A DNA stretch of 64,000 nt from RYN-122 sp963761655. Its GTDB lineage: Bacteria; Actinomycetota; Actinomycetes; Mycobacteriales; SCTD01. The position numbers and the translations under genes were made by a program. The notes under the pieces were generated by a model. It saw only the letters and a program-made list of their open reading frames with translations, was not told where the DNA came from and did no database searches. This document shows, piece after piece, positions 27,591 to 36,468 of the stretch. The first letter of the stretch is position 1. The number at the start of each line of letters is the position of its first letter. The stretch is taken from the NCBI GenBank assembly GCA_963761655.1, contig CAVXHI010000011.1:558001-622000 (forward strand). The letters run 5' to 3'.

Positions 27591-29536
27591 GGGCCCTCGC
27601 CCTCGCCGCAGCGCTGGTCCTCGCGGGCAGCACCTCCGCGCACGCGGAGCCCCTGGAGCCCTCTCCCGGCACGCAGACGTTCACGACCGTCGACGCGCTC
27701 GTCCCGGTGGTGGACGGCCCGACCGACAGCCACGCCGCCACGATCGACACCCGGCTGTACGTCCCGAGCGGGGCGACGGCGGCGAAGCCCCAGCCCGCGG
27801 TCCTCATGACCAACGGGTTCGGGCTGGACAAGACCGCGAACGAGATCACCACGACGGCGACGTTCCTCGCGAAGCACGGCTACGTCGTCCTGACCTACAC
27901 CGCCCAGGGCTTCGGCGGCTCGTCCGGCTGCGTGACCCTGCAGAGCCGCACCTACGACGTCAAGGACGCCCAGCAGCTCATCACCAAGGTGCTGGAGCCC
28001 CGGGCGGACGTGAGGAAGGACGCCAAGGGCGCCGTGGTCGGCACGGTCGGGGGCAGCTACGGCGGCGGCGTCCAGGCGAACCTGGCCGAGAACGACGCCC
28101 GCGTCCGGGCGATCGTCCCGGCCCGGACCTGGAGCTCGCTGCAGTACTCCCTCGACCCCGACAACCGGGTCGTGCCCGGCGACCCCACCGGCTTCACCCA
28201 GAGCCTCAACACCCAGGGCGTGTTCAAGCAGCAGTGGACGTCGCTGTTCTTCGCCAGCGGCAACAGCAACCCGGCCATGGGCAAGGGCAGCTGCCCGCAG
28301 GACAAGCTCGCGAGCGGCGACCCCGCCACCGTCGCCGGGCTGCCCTGCCCCGGCTTCTCCCTCCCCGTCTGCAAGACGTACGCCGACCTGCTCGCCACCG
28401 GCGACACCACGGCCGACGACCGCGCCCTGGTCGCCGACGCGTCCGGGACCACGCAGATCGACCGGCTGGAGGTCCCGACGCTGCTCGTGCAGGGCCAGCG
28501 CGACACCCTGTTCACCACCAACGACGCCGTCTCCACCTACACCGCGCTGAGGAAGCGGGGCGTCCCGGTGAAGATGATCTGGAACTGGGGCGGCCACGGC
28601 GGCTACTCCAGCCGCCCCGGCGAGTGCGAGGCCTACGACGGCGCCGCCCGGACCCCGTCGCAGATGGACGCCTGCTACCTGCCGCTGCGCACCCTGGCCT
28701 TCCTCGACCAGGCCCTGCGCGGGACGCCCGACCCCTCCCCCGGCTTCACCTGGTTCCAGGACTGGACGCCCTACGCCGGCAGCGGCCCCGCCGACGAGCA
28801 GTACGGCAGCGCGAAGGCCTTCCCCGCCATGCCGATGGAGCAGTTCAACCTCTCCCTCGGCAAGGACCTGGTGGCCGGCGGCACCCCCGGGCCCGGGACG
28901 GCGTCGTTCGTCAACCCGCCCGGCGGCACGCCCCAGGCGTACACGGAGACGTCGAACCAGACCGGCCCGGACAGCAGCCCGCAGGTGCCGCTGCCCCCGA
29001 CCGAGCAGCCGGGGCAGCACGTGGACTTCACGTCGGCCCCCTTCCCGAAGGGCCTCGTGAGCGTCGGCGTCCCGGAGGCCGTGCTGGAGATGAGCCACAC
29101 CGCTCCGACGGACCTCGTGTTCTTCGGCAAGGTCTACGACGTCGGCCCGGACGGCAGCGCCGAGCTGCTGCGCCGGCTGATCTCCCCCGTGCGGGTGCCG
29201 GCCTCCGACGTCGGGGAGCCGGTGCGGTTCCACCTGCAGGGCTTCGCGCACCGGTTCGCCCCGGGCCACCGCGTCCGGCTGACCCTGGCCGCCACCGACG
29301 CGACCTCCTACGGCAGCAAGACCCCGGACGCGATCACCGTGACCTCGGGAGCGGGCTCGGTGTTCCGGCTGCCCGGCGTCCTGCCCGCGGCACGGGCCGT
29401 CAGCGTGCCCCCGGCCCCCAGGCCGGCCGCCGCCCCCGCCCCGCAGCTGCCGAGGACCGGCGCCTCCGCCCTGGTGCCGCTGGTCGGCGTCGGCCTGCTC
29501 GGCGTCGCCCTGGTGCTGCGGCGCCGTCGGGTCTGA
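27587..29536 (+). CDS. Secreted S15/CocE-like hydrolase with LPRTG cell-wall anchor (copy 2)
   Basis: 649 aa paralogue of the upstream gene, starting inside its stop (GTGA overlap). Signal peptide ALALAAALVLAGSTSAHA; nucleophile TVGGSYGGG near residue 153; acid GQRDTLFT near 305; His in GGHGGYSSRP. The C-terminal galactose-binding-like region is kept. The sorting signal is LPRTG, then LVPLVGVGLLGVALVL and RRRRV. The two hydrolases probably act together at the cell surface on peptides or esters. A sortase gene is not in the window. Confidence 0.87.
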   Translation: MRALALAAALVLAGSTSAHAEPLEPSPGTQTFTTVDALVPVVDGPTDSHAATIDTRLYVPSGATAAKPQPAVLMTNGFGLDKTANEITTTATFLAKHGYVVLTYTAQGFGGSSGCVTLQSRTYDVKDAQQLITKVLEPRADVRKDAKGAVVGTVGGSYGGGVQANLAENDARVRAIVPARTWSSLQYSLDPDNRVVPGDPTGFTQSLNTQGVFKQQWTSLFFASGNSNPAMGKGSCPQDKLASGDPATVAGLPCPGFSLPVCKTYADLLATGDTTADDRALVADASGTTQIDRLEVPTLLVQGQRDTLFTTNDAVSTYTALRKRGVPVKMIWNWGGHGGYSSRPGECEAYDGAARTPSQMDACYLPLRTLAFLDQALRGTPDPSPGFTWFQDWTPYAGSGPADEQYGSAKAFPAMPMEQFNLSLGKDLVAGGTPGPGTASFVNPPGGTPQAYTETSNQTGPDSSPQVPLPPTEQPGQHVDFTSAPFPKGLVSVGVPEAVLEMSHTAPTDLVFFGKVYDVGPDGSAELLRRLISPVRVPASDVGEPVRFHLQGFAHRFAPGHRVRLTLAATDATSYGSKTPDAITVTSGAGSVFRLPGVLPAARAVSVPPAPRPAAAPAPQLPRTGASALVPLVGVGLLGVALVLRRRRV

Positions 29537-29539
29537 CGC

Positions 29540-29956
29540 TCAGGCGGCGGGGGCGCCCACGTTCTCGTTGACCCACGCCACGATCGACATCGTGGTGGCG
29601 CCCGGGGTGAAGACCTTGGAGACGCCGAGCGCCTCGAGCTGCGGGATGTCGTCCTCGGGGATGATCCCGCCGCCGAACACGACGACGTCGTCGGCGCCCT
29701 GGGCCTCGAGCAGCTCCATGACCCGGGCGAACAGGGTCATGTGGGCGCCGGACAGCACCGACAGGCCGACGCAGTCGGCGTCCTCCTGCACGACGGTCTC
29801 GACGATCTGCTCCGGCGTCTGGTGCAGGCCGGTGTAGATGACCTCCATGCCGGCGTCGCGCAGGGCGCGGGCCACCACCTTGGCGCCCCGGTCGTGCCCG
29901 TCCAGGCCCGGCTTGGCGACCACGATGCGCAGTCGGCCGGTGGTGGGCGTGGTCAC
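29540..29956 (-). CDS. Cobalamin B12-binding domain protein (small mutase subunit type)
   Basis: 138 aa, a stand-alone B12 domain. The DxHxxG motif that coordinates cobalt is in GLDGHDRGAKVVARAL near residue 17, and the nucleotide-loop motifs LSVLSGAH and VFGGGIIP follow. This size and sequence match the small subunit of isobutyryl-/methylmalonyl-CoA mutase-type enzymes. The large subunit is not in the window. The GTG start has GGAGG upstream. It is divergent from the carboxyltransferase gene. Confidence 0.85.
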   Translation of the reverse strand: MTTPTTGRLRIVVAKPGLDGHDRGAKVVARALRDAGMEVIYTGLHQTPEQIVETVVQEDADCVGLSVLSGAHMTLFARVMELLEAQGADDVVVFGGGIIPEDDIPQLEALGVSKVFTPGATTMSIVAWVNENVGAPAA

Positions 29957-30008
29957 GGGAGCCTCCTGCTGCGGGGTGCGCTGACGGTCGGTGGGAGAGT
30001 ACGCGCCC

Positions 30009-31376
30009 GTGAGCGACCCCTCGGACTGGACCTCCGCGCTGCTGGACGGCGCCGCCCCGCTGCCCGTCACCGCCGCTCGGCGCCCCTCGCCCTGGCCCGG
30101 CTACGTCCCCCGGCCCGCCGTCGCCGTCCACCTGCTGTCCGGCGAGCGGGCCGTCGCGGCCGTCTGGGACTTCACGGTCTACGGCGGCTCCTTCGGCGAG
30201 GACGACGCGACCGCCCTGGTCGAGGCCGCCGCGCAGGCCCGGACCCGACGGCTCCCCCTGCTCACCGTGGTGCGCTCCGGCGGGACGAGGCTGCAGGAGG
30301 GGATGGCGGCCCTGGTCGGCATCCCGCGGGCGCGGCTGGCCCTGCTCGACCTCGCCGCCGAGGGGCTGTCCCACGTGTCGGTCGCGGACGCCCCGACCAC
30401 CGGGGGCGTCTGGATCAGCGTCGCGTCGGCCGCGGACCTCCGGGTGGCCGTCGAGGGGGCGACGGTCGGCTTCGCCGGGCCGCGGGTGGTCGAGGCCGTC
30501 ACCGGGACCCTCCCCGACGCCGGCAGCCACACCGCCGCCTCGGCCGCCCGGGCCGGGCTGGTCGACGCCGTCCTGCCCGCCGACGCCGTCCCGGGCTGGG
30601 TCGACGCCGTCCTCACCGCCCTGACGCCCGCCCCGACGCCGGTCGCCCCGCCCGCCCCCTCGCTCGTGCCCGACGTCGTCGGGGGGTGGCAGCAGGTGCA
30701 GCGGACCCGCGCCCGCACCCGGTCGGGCGCCGACCTTCTCGCCCTGCTCCTGGACGACCGGGTCGACCTCCGGGGCCGGGCCTCCGACCCGACGGTCGCC
30801 GCCTGCGTCGGCCGCGTCGCGGGGCGGCCCGCCGTCGGCGTCGCCCTCGCGGCACAGACCGGCCAGCGGCCGTCCCCCGACGGCTACCGGCTCGCCACGC
30901 GGGCCTACCGCCTGGCGGCCCGCCTCGGCCTGCCGGTGCTCTCGCTGGTCGACACCCCGGGCGCCGAGCCCGGCACCGCCAGCGAGGAGGACGGCATCGC
31001 CCCGGCCATGGGTGAGGCCCTCGACGCCCTGCTCACCTGTCCGACCCCGACGCTGGCGCTGGTCCACGGCGAGGGCGGCTCGGGCGGGGCGCTCGCCACG
31101 GCCGCCTGCGACGTCGTCCTGTGCACCCCCGACAGCTACTTCGCAGCGATCGGCCCCGAGGGCGCGAGCGCGGCCCTGCGACGCCCGGCGCAGGAGTGCG
31201 CCGACCTGCTCCGGCTCACCCCGGCCGACCTGCTCGCCCTCGGGGCGGTGGACGCCGTCGTCGGGGCGCAGGAGGTCGCGGCGCACCTCGTCGTGCTGCT
31301 CGGGCAGGACGCCGGCGCGCGGCGGACGGCCCGGCGGGAGCGCTGGAGCCGGCCCCTGCCAGGGTCGCTGTCCTGA
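30009..31376 (+). CDS. Acetyl/acyl-CoA carboxylase carboxyltransferase-like protein (beta-alpha fusion)
   Basis: 455 aa. Two crotonase-like halves: residues ~25-200 are beta-like (TVVRSGGTRLQEGMAAL, no zinc ribbon) and ~225-440 alpha-like (LSLVDTPGAEPGTASEEDG, VHGEGGSGGALA). This is the organisation of AccD/PccB-type carboxyltransferases, which move CO2 from biotin to an acyl-CoA. No biotin carboxylase or carrier is nearby. GTG at 30009 is preferred (GGGAGAG upstream) over GTG 29991. Confidence 0.82.
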   Translation: MSDPSDWTSALLDGAAPLPVTAARRPSPWPGYVPRPAVAVHLLSGERAVAAVWDFTVYGGSFGEDDATALVEAAAQARTRRLPLLTVVRSGGTRLQEGMAALVGIPRARLALLDLAAEGLSHVSVADAPTTGGVWISVASAADLRVAVEGATVGFAGPRVVEAVTGTLPDAGSHTAASAARAGLVDAVLPADAVPGWVDAVLTALTPAPTPVAPPAPSLVPDVVGGWQQVQRTRARTRSGADLLALLLDDRVDLRGRASDPTVAACVGRVAGRPAVGVALAAQTGQRPSPDGYRLATRAYRLAARLGLPVLSLVDTPGAEPGTASEEDGIAPAMGEALDALLTCPTPTLALVHGEGGSGGALATAACDVVLCTPDSYFAAIGPEGASAALRRPAQECADLLRLTPADLLALGAVDAVVGAQEVAAHLVVLLGQDAGARRTARRERWSRPLPGSLS

Positions 31377-31403
31377 CCGGACGCCGTCTGCGCAAGGGGT
31401 CCC

Positions 31404-31425
31404 GGGTGTGGACAGAGCCACACCC
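31404..31425. promoter_or_regulatory. 8-bp palindrome, TGTGG-N6-CCACA core
   Basis: A perfect inverted repeat GGGTGTGG-N6-CCACACCC, 27 nt past the carboxyltransferase stop and 220 nt before the M23 gene. It could be a terminator or, given the CRP/GlxR-like spacing (TGTGA-N6-TCACA), an operator. The same core recurs at 44127-44146. Confidence 0.45.
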
Positions 31426-31495
31426 CGACCCTGGGACGTCGGCAGCCCGCACCTCTACCTTGAGCGTTCCAGGACGCCTCTCGGCCCTCGCGCAC

Positions 31496-31525
31496 TTGTG
31501 GCGCAGGGCGGTCTGCGGATAACGT
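31496..31525 (+). promoter_or_regulatory. Candidate promoter of the M23 peptidase gene
   Basis: TTGTGG, an 18-bp spacer and TAACGT (TANNNT) form a plausible housekeeping promoter. Transcription would start near 31532, giving an untranslated leader of about 110 nt. No known riboswitch motif was recognised in that leader. Confidence 0.4.
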
Positions 31526-31644
31526 CCTGGTAACAGCCCGCTCCTGCACTCCCGGGACCGGGCGCTCTGCACGTGCGACTGCGACCCCGGACGGGGTCCG
31601 GAGCCGCGTGCGCCGCCCCGCCAGCTCTCGACGGAAGACGACGC

Positions 31645-32469
31645 ATGCCTGCCCGCCGCTCGGCCCTGACCCTCGCCCGGTACCAGCCGCGGCACGCTGC
31701 CCCGCGCCAGCCGCTCCGTCCCGGCGCCGTGGCCGTCCCCGCCGTGCTCCTCGCCGCCGGCGGCGGTGCCTTCGCCGGTCTCGCCGGCGTGCCCGCCGTG
31801 TCCGCCGAGCCGATGCGGGCCAGCAGCGCCTCGTCCGTCGTGCAGCTCGCCAGCACCGACCTCAGCGTGACGAGGGCCGGCAGCGCCGTCGACGTCGCCG
31901 CCGAGGCCGCGGACCAGCGCGCCGCCCGGGTCCGGGCCGAGCAGCTCCTGCAGCAGCGGGCCCGCCAGGCTGCGGCCGACCGCGCGACCCGGGCCCGCCG
32001 CGCCCTCCTCGACGCGCAGGCCAAGGCCAAGGCCGTCGCCGCGAAGGAGGCCGCCGTCGCCGCCGCCGAGCGGAAGGCGGCGCTCCGCGAGAGGTACGCG
32101 CGGCCGGCCGACGGTCCGCTGACGTCGCCGTTCGGGCACCGCTGGGGCCGCCTGCACGCCGGCCTGGACTTCGGGGCGCCCTACGGCTCGGCCATCCGCG
32201 CGGTCATGGCCGGGACCATCATCGACTCGGGCTACAACGCCGGGGGCTACGGGAACTTCGTGCACGTCCTGCACGAGGACGGCGCCGTCACCACCTACAA
32301 CCACATGAGCCGGATCCTGCGCCGCGGCGGCTCGGTCGACGCCGGCGACGTCCTGGGCTACATCGGCTCCACCGGCCACTCCACCGGCCCGCACCTGCAC
32401 TTCGAGGTCCGGATCGACGACGTCCCGATCAACCCCGCCCCCTGGCTGCGGGCCCGCGGCATCTTCTAG
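31645..32469 (+). CDS. Secreted M23 family metallopeptidase
   Basis: 274 aa. A basic N-terminus and hydrophobic segment (AVAVPAVLLAAGGGAFAGLAG) export it. An Ala/Arg/Lys-rich coiled-coil helix (~95-155) precedes the LytM domain: SPFGHRW, zinc ligands in RLHAGLDFG, YNHMSRI, and HLHFEV near residue 252. It probably cleaves peptidoglycan cross-links. ATG at 31645 has GGAAG upstream; an earlier ATG (31573) lacks one. No other cell-wall gene is coupled. Confidence 0.92.
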   Translation: MPARRSALTLARYQPRHAAPRQPLRPGAVAVPAVLLAAGGGAFAGLAGVPAVSAEPMRASSASSVVQLASTDLSVTRAGSAVDVAAEAADQRAARVRAEQLLQQRARQAAADRATRARRALLDAQAKAKAVAAKEAAVAAAERKAALRERYARPADGPLTSPFGHRWGRLHAGLDFGAPYGSAIRAVMAGTIIDSGYNAGGYGNFVHVLHEDGAVTTYNHMSRILRRGGSVDAGDVLGYIGSTGHSTGPHLHFEVRIDDVPINPAPWLRARGIF

Positions 32470-32513
32470 CCCGCCCTGTCAGCACCGCGCCGCCCCCACG
32501 TCGTCTGACCGGC

Positions 32514-33020
32514 GTGGAGGACGAGCGCGAGCAGCAGTACCTGGCGTTCGTCGCTGCCCGGGCCGACGGCCTGCGCCGCAGCGCCTTCCTGCTGACCGGC
32601 TCGTGGCACGGCGCCGACGACCTCGTCCAAGGCGCCCTGTTCGCCGGCTACCTCCGCCGGGCCCGCCTCGCCGGGCCCGAGGTGTTCGAGGCCTACGTCC
32701 GCAAGGTGCTGCTCAGCCACTTCCTGTCCGCCCGACGACGCCGGTGGCGGGGCGAGCAGCCGTACGGCGTGCTGCCCGAGCCGGTGGCCGTGCCCGACCA
32801 CGCCGCCGCCCACGCGGAGGGCGCGGCGGTGAGGGAGGCGCTCGCCGGGCTCAGCCCCCGGCAGCGCGCCGTGGTCGCCCTGACCTACTACGACGACCTG
32901 CCGCAGGCCGAGGTCGCCGCCCTGCTCGGCTGCTCCCGCGCCAGCGTCGCCACCCACCTGAGCCGGGGACTGGCCGCGCTGCGGACCGCCCTCGAACCCC
33001 TGCCCGAGGAGAGCCGATGA
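32514..33020 (+). CDS. ECF RNA polymerase sigma factor (SigE-family type)
   Basis: 168 aa, regions 2 and 4 only. Region 2: YLAFVAARADGLRRSAFLL, GADDLVQGALFAGYLRRA, YVRKVLLSHFLSARRRRW. Region 4: LAGLSPRQRAVVALTYYDDL and VAALLGCSRASVATHLSRG. The GTG start follows the M23 stop by 44 nt with no clear ribosome site. It ends in ATGA shared with the next gene. Its target promoters are unknown. Confidence 0.88.
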   Translation: MEDEREQQYLAFVAARADGLRRSAFLLTGSWHGADDLVQGALFAGYLRRARLAGPEVFEAYVRKVLLSHFLSARRRRWRGEQPYGVLPEPVAVPDHAAAHAEGAAVREALAGLSPRQRAVVALTYYDDLPQAEVAALLGCSRASVATHLSRGLAALRTALEPLPEESR

Positions 33021-33949
33021 ACGACGACGACGTCCCGGCGGCCCTGCGTCTCGCCGTCGGCGACCCCCCGCCCGCGCCGGACCCCCTGGCCGGTCTGCGG
33101 CACGCCGCGCGACGGCGGGCCCGGCGTCGCGCCGTGCTGGCCCCGGCCGGCGTCGTCGTGCTCGTGCTGGCGCTGGTCGCCGGGGCCGCCGTCCTGCGCC
33201 CGAGCCCGGCGCGCGCTCCTGTGGCCGAGCCCGGCCCCTCCTCCGAGCAGGCGGCGCAGGCCCGCGCCGACGCCCTGGTCGGCGAGGTCGTCCTGCCCGA
33301 CGGCGCGCGCGAGACCGACGGCCCCGGGTCGCCACGCCTCTCCGAGCCCGGCACGACGGTCGGCACCGACTACCAGGTGCGGGCCACCCGCTTCTGGACC
33401 CTGCCGATGCCCTTCGCCGCCCTGCTGGACGACCTGAAGGCCCGCCAGCAGGGGGGACGGTCGGTGAGCAGCACGGGCACCGCCACGGACCGCAGCGGGC
33501 CGACGTCGGCGTTCGTCGAGTACGGCGAGCTGCAGATCAGCCTCGCGCCGCTGGACGACGCCACCACGGCGGTGCGGGCCGACGCGCAGGTGCTGTGGAC
33601 GCCCGAGCGGTCGGCGTCGGAGCGCGTGCCGGGGCGGGTCCGGACGGCCGAGGTGACGGCCGGCAGCGGCCTCCCCGCGCAGACCACCCGGTCCGTCGTC
33701 GTGCGCGGCGCGCAGGCGCAGCACCTGGCCGACCTGGTGGACGGCCTGGTCCGCGACACCCGGGGCGTGCACGGCTGCCCGATGGACAGCGGGCGGCGGC
33801 GCCGGATCGAGTTCACGACCACGCGCGGCACCGCCGTCGCCGAAGGGTTCTCCTGCGGCAGCGTGACCCTGACCCTCGACGGCGTGCCGCAGCCTCCGCT
33901 CCTGGACGCCCCCGACCTGGACGCCGCGGTCGAGGCGGCGCTGGGCTAG
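33017..33949 (+). CDS. Single-pass membrane protein coupled to the sigma gene
   Basis: 310 aa. A cytosolic segment of ~38 residues (PLAGLRHAARRRARRR), one membrane span (APAGVVVLVLALVAGAAVL), then an outside domain of about 240 residues with HGCPMDSGRRRRIEF near 250. It overlaps the sigma gene (ATGA), the same layout as 21224-22677, so it is a candidate anti-sigma factor or sensor without a zinc motif. The stop overlaps that of pcrA, which runs opposite. Confidence 0.7.
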   Translation: MNDDDVPAALRLAVGDPPPAPDPLAGLRHAARRRARRRAVLAPAGVVVLVLALVAGAAVLRPSPARAPVAEPGPSSEQAAQARADALVGEVVLPDGARETDGPGSPRLSEPGTTVGTDYQVRATRFWTLPMPFAALLDDLKARQQGGRSVSSTGTATDRSGPTSAFVEYGELQISLAPLDDATTAVRADAQVLWTPERSASERVPGRVRTAEVTAGSGLPAQTTRSVVVRGAQAQHLADLVDGLVRDTRGVHGCPMDSGRRRRIEFTTTRGTAVAEGFSCGSVTLTLDGVPQPPLLDAPDLDAAVEAALG

Positions 33950-36225
33950 AGCTTCTCGACCGGGGCGTACCGCAGCAGCAGCCACTTGCTGCCGGTGCCC
34001 GCCCCGAAGTCGACCTCGGCCTGGGCCGAGTCGCCGGCCCCGCGGGTCGCCGTGACGGTGCCGAGCCCGAAGGTGTCGTGGGTGAGCCGGTCGCCGATCT
34101 CGAGGTTCGGCACGGCCCGCAGGCCGGGCCCGGCGGTCCGGCCGCGGGCGGTCCCGGCCAGCCGGTTCGCCGCCGTCGTCAGGGCGGGGGGCGGACCGGA
34201 CGGCGCGGTGTCGAGGCGTCGCCAGTCGACCAGGGCCTCGGGGACCTCGTCGAGGAAGCGCGAGGCGGGGTTGTAGGAGGTCTGGCCCCAGGCGCTGCGG
34301 ACGTGCGCCCGCGAGAGGTACAGCCGCTCGCGGGCCCGGGTGATGCCGACGTAGGCCAGCCGCCGCTCCTCCTGGAGCTCCTTCTCGTCGCCCAGGGTCC
34401 GCAGGTGCGGGAAGACGCCGTCCTCCATCCCGGACAGGAACACCACGGGGTACTCGAGGCCCTTGGCGGCGTGCAGGGTCATCAGCGTGACGACGCCGTC
34501 GCCCTCGCCGGGGACCGAGTCGGCGTCGGCGACCAGGGAGACCGACTCGAGCCAGCTGCCGACGTCGCCGTCGGGCACGCGCTCGGAGTACTCGCGCGCG
34601 ACACCGATGAGCTCGGCCAGGTTCTCCACCCGGGTCTCGTCCTGCGGGTCGACGCTGGCCGACAGCTCGGCGAGGTACCCGCTCCGGTCGAGCACCGCCT
34701 CCAGCACCTCGGCCGGGGGCATCCCGCCGACGACGAGGGCCCGCAGGTCGTCCATGAGGTCGGCGAACTGCCTGACGGCGTTGGCGCTGCGCGTGGCCAT
34801 CCCGGGGACCTCGTCGCACCGGGTCAGGGCCTCGTGGAAGGCGAGCCGCTCGCGGGACGCGAACGCCTCCAGGCACGCCTCCGCACGGTCCCCGATGCCG
34901 CGGCGCGGGGTGTTGATGATCCGGCGCAGGCTGACGACGTCGGCCGGGTTGGACAGCACCCGCAGGTAGGCCAGGGCGTCCTTGACCTCCTTGCGCTCGT
35001 AGAAGCGCACGCCGCCGATGACCCGGTAGGGCAGGCCGACCCGGACGAAGACCTCCTCGAACACCCGCGACTGAGCGTTGGTCCGGTAGAAGACGGCGAC
35101 GTCGGAGGGCTTGACCGTGCCGGCGTCGGTCAGGCGGTCGACCTCCTCGGCGACGAACGCGGCTTCGTCGTGCTCGTTGTCGGCGACGTAGCCGACGACC
35201 TTCTCGCCGTCGCCCGCGTCGGTCCACAGGCGCTTGTCCTTGCGCCCGGCGTTCTTCTGGATGACGGCGTTGGCGGCCGACAGGATGGTCTGCGTGGACC
35301 GGTAGTTCTGCTCGAGCAGGACGACCTCGGCGTCGGGGTAGTCCTCCTCGAACTGCAGGATGTTGCGGATGTCAGCGCCGCGGAAGGCGTAGATGCTCTG
35401 GTCGGCGTCGCCGACGACGCACAGCTCCGCCGGGCCCAGCCCGTCCACCGGGCCGGTCAGCTCCTTCACGAGCGTGTACTGCGCGTGGTTGGTGTCCTGG
35501 TACTCGTCGACCAGGACGTGCCGGAACCGGCGCCGGTAGTGCTCGGCGACGTCGGGGAAGGCCTGCAGCAGGTTGACGGCCGTCATGATCAGGTCGTCGA
35601 AGTCCATGGCGTTGGCCTGCCGCAGCCGCGCCTGGTAGTTCGCGTAGACCTCGGCGACCTGCCGCTCCTGCTCGTTCGTGGAGCGGTCGCGGGCGGTCTC
35701 GTGGTCGACCAGCTCGTTCTTGAGGTCGCTCACCTGGTTGCTCAGCGAACGGGCCGGGAAGCGCTTGGGGTCGAGGTCGAGGTCGCGGCAGACCAGGGTC
35801 ATGAGCCGCTGCGCGTCGCTCTGGTCGTAGATCGAGAACGACGTCGTGAAGCCCAGCTTCTTGGCCTCGGCGCGCAGGATCCGCACGCACGCGGAGTGGA
35901 AGGTGCTGACCCACATCGCGTTGGCGCGGCGGCCGACGAGGGCGGCGACGCGCTCCTTCATCTCGCCGGCGGCCTTGTTGGTGAACGTGATGGCGAGGAC
36001 CTCGCCGGGCTGCACACCGCGGGCGCCGAGCAGGTAGGCGATGCGCGTGGTGAGCGCCTTGGTCTTGCCCGAGCCGGCTCCGGCGACGATGAGCAGCGGG
36101 GTGCCGGTGTGGGTCACGGCCTGGCGCTGCTGCGGGTTGAGGCCCTCGAGCAGCCGCTCTGTCGACGCAGCGGGCTTGGCGAGGACCGCGGGAGCGTAGA
36201 GGTCGTCGAACAGCATCTCGCTCAC
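33946..36225 (-). CDS. pcrA: DNA helicase PcrA (UvrD/Rep family)
   Basis: 759 aa, typical of actinobacterial PcrA. An SF1A 3'-5' helicase acting in repair and replication restart. Motifs in order: Q-motif LNPQQRQAVTHT, Walker A VAGAGSGKT, Ia AITFTNKAAGEMK, II VDEYQDT, III VGDADQSIYAFRGA, IV LEQNYRST, V TLHAAKGLEYPVV, VI RRLAYVGITRARERLYL. A C-terminal KOW-like domain (IGDRLTHDTFGLGTV) is present. GTG at 36225 is chosen because a TAGACT box lies 7 nt before it. Confidence 0.96.
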   Translation of the reverse strand: MSEMLFDDLYAPAVLAKPAASTERLLEGLNPQQRQAVTHTGTPLLIVAGAGSGKTKALTTRIAYLLGARGVQPGEVLAITFTNKAAGEMKERVAALVGRRANAMWVSTFHSACVRILRAEAKKLGFTTSFSIYDQSDAQRLMTLVCRDLDLDPKRFPARSLSNQVSDLKNELVDHETARDRSTNEQERQVAEVYANYQARLRQANAMDFDDLIMTAVNLLQAFPDVAEHYRRRFRHVLVDEYQDTNHAQYTLVKELTGPVDGLGPAELCVVGDADQSIYAFRGADIRNILQFEEDYPDAEVVLLEQNYRSTQTILSAANAVIQKNAGRKDKRLWTDAGDGEKVVGYVADNEHDEAAFVAEEVDRLTDAGTVKPSDVAVFYRTNAQSRVFEEVFVRVGLPYRVIGGVRFYERKEVKDALAYLRVLSNPADVVSLRRIINTPRRGIGDRAEACLEAFASRERLAFHEALTRCDEVPGMATRSANAVRQFADLMDDLRALVVGGMPPAEVLEAVLDRSGYLAELSASVDPQDETRVENLAELIGVAREYSERVPDGDVGSWLESVSLVADADSVPGEGDGVVTLMTLHAAKGLEYPVVFLSGMEDGVFPHLRTLGDEKELQEERRLAYVGITRARERLYLSRAHVRSAWGQTSYNPASRFLDEVPEALVDWRRLDTAPSGPPPALTTAANRLAGTARGRTAGPGLRAVPNLEIGDRLTHDTFGLGTVTATRGAGDSAQAEVDFGAGTGSKWLLLRYAPVEKL

Positions 36226-36232
36226 CTGTTCG

Positions 36233-36238
36233 AGTCTA
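36233..36238 (-). promoter_or_regulatory. Leaderless -10 box of pcrA
   Basis: TAGACT ends 7 nt before the GTG at 36225. Its TAG is the stop codon of the small upstream membrane gene, so pcrA can be transcribed alone or by read-through. Confidence 0.55.
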
Positions 36239-36454
36239 CTTCCGCGACCGCCGGAACAGGCGGTACAGCTGGAGCGCGCCGAGGGCCGCGATCCCGAGCA
36301 GCAGCGCCGCCCAGACGTACTCGCCCTGCTGCACCCCGTTGATCCCGGCGACCAGCCCGAGCACCAGGGCGACGAGGGCCTGCGCGCTGCCCGGCGGGAA
36401 CCCGCGCGTGGCAGCACCGCCTCGCACCTCTGGTCGCCCCGCCATGCCCGTCAT
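36236..36454 (-). CDS. Small two-TM membrane protein
   Basis: 72 aa with two hydrophobic segments (ALVALVLGLVAGINGVQQG and YVWAALLLGIAALGALQLYR) and a basic end (FRRSRK). No family is recognised. It lies 11 bp upstream of pcrA on the same strand. Starts at 36454 and 36445 are both ATG; the first is used. It is divergent from the PIG-L gene. Confidence 0.65.
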   Translation of the reverse strand: MTGMAGRPEVRGGAATRGFPPGSAQALVALVLGLVAGINGVQQGEYVWAALLLGIAALGALQLYRLFRRSRK

Positions 36455-36468
36455 GGTGTCCTACGCCC

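Noticed and set aside
31526..31644. c-di-AMP (ydaO) riboswitch ahead of the M23 peptidase gene
   Set aside because: Such riboswitches precede many actinobacterial wall hydrolases, but the leader here is about 110 nt and the conserved GGGGAACC-type segments were not seen.
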